From Acestrorhynchus altus (Eukaryota; Chordata; Actinopteri; Characiformes; Acestrorhynchidae), in assembly GCA_034509495.1 (NCBI GenBank), contig CM067521.1, forward strand, positions 19,897,984 through 19,961,983: a stretch of 64,000 bases of DNA, given 5' to 3'. Position 1 is the first letter of the stretch. Every line of letters begins with the position of its first letter. Shown piece by piece: positions 63,893-64,000 of the stretch. The notes beneath the pieces are model-generated. The model saw nothing but the letters and a program-made list of their open reading frames with translations. It made no database searches and had not been told where the DNA came from. Position numbers and translations under genes: made by a program.

Positions 63893-64000
63893 TCCTTTTT
63901 CATAGTGTAATTTAAGCACATATGTTCCACAACATTCGAACTGGTGTTCAACAAATTCAAAGCTGCTTTTCTGAAAAGGGAGGCACGCGTGCATTTTTAA

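Noticed and set aside
63637..63960. 107-codon minus-strand open frame ending the window
   Set aside because: Located on the duplicated segment; the homologous copy at 62282-62706 is not open over the same length, and no domain is recognisable.

Overview
The window is vertebrate nuclear DNA, almost certainly from a teleost and most likely an otophysan fish (characin, catfish or relative). The reasons are the one interrupted gene, its fish-like protein sequence, many long CA/TG and CT/GA microsatellites, Tc1/mariner remnants, and several MITE and SINE-like families that resemble repeats common in otophysan genomes. The group assignment is recognition from memory, not a search result. Nothing bacterial or viral is present.

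One gene can be supported: the 3' half of suclg2 on the + strand, encoding the mitochondrial GDP-forming succinyl-CoA ligase beta subunit. Four coding exons were found at 639-800, 4628-4770, 44972-45092 and 50574-50689 (542 nt). They join in frame with consistent phases and GT/AG borders. The introns between them are 3,827, 40,201 and 5,481 bp. The 5' exons (mitochondrial targeting peptide and most of the ATP-grasp domain) lie upstream of the window. After the stop at 50687-50689 comes about 2 kb of relatively microsatellite-poor DNA that probably holds the 3' UTR, then intergenic repeat-rich DNA to 64000.

By region: 1-4627 holds two exons flanked by Tc1 remnants and a GATGGATGGG-type minisatellite. 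4771-44971 is the giant intron, made of unique non-coding sequence, two MITE families, a degenerate Tc1, tRNA-derived SINE-like elements, a Tc1 transposase fragment at 42.1-42.5 kb and many microsatellites. 44.6-46.0 kb holds exon 3 between two opposed copies of a ~165-bp repeat. 50.5 kb holds the last exon, whose 3' splice site is embedded in a TG microsatellite. 56.4-60.1 kb holds LINE remnants, and 62.28-63.90 kb a ~430-bp direct duplication.

No second host gene, tRNA/rRNA gene, CRISPR or operon-like system was found. The observations most worth following up are structural: the inverted repeats around exon 3, which is the architecture that favours back-splicing, and the TG-tract acceptor of the last exon.
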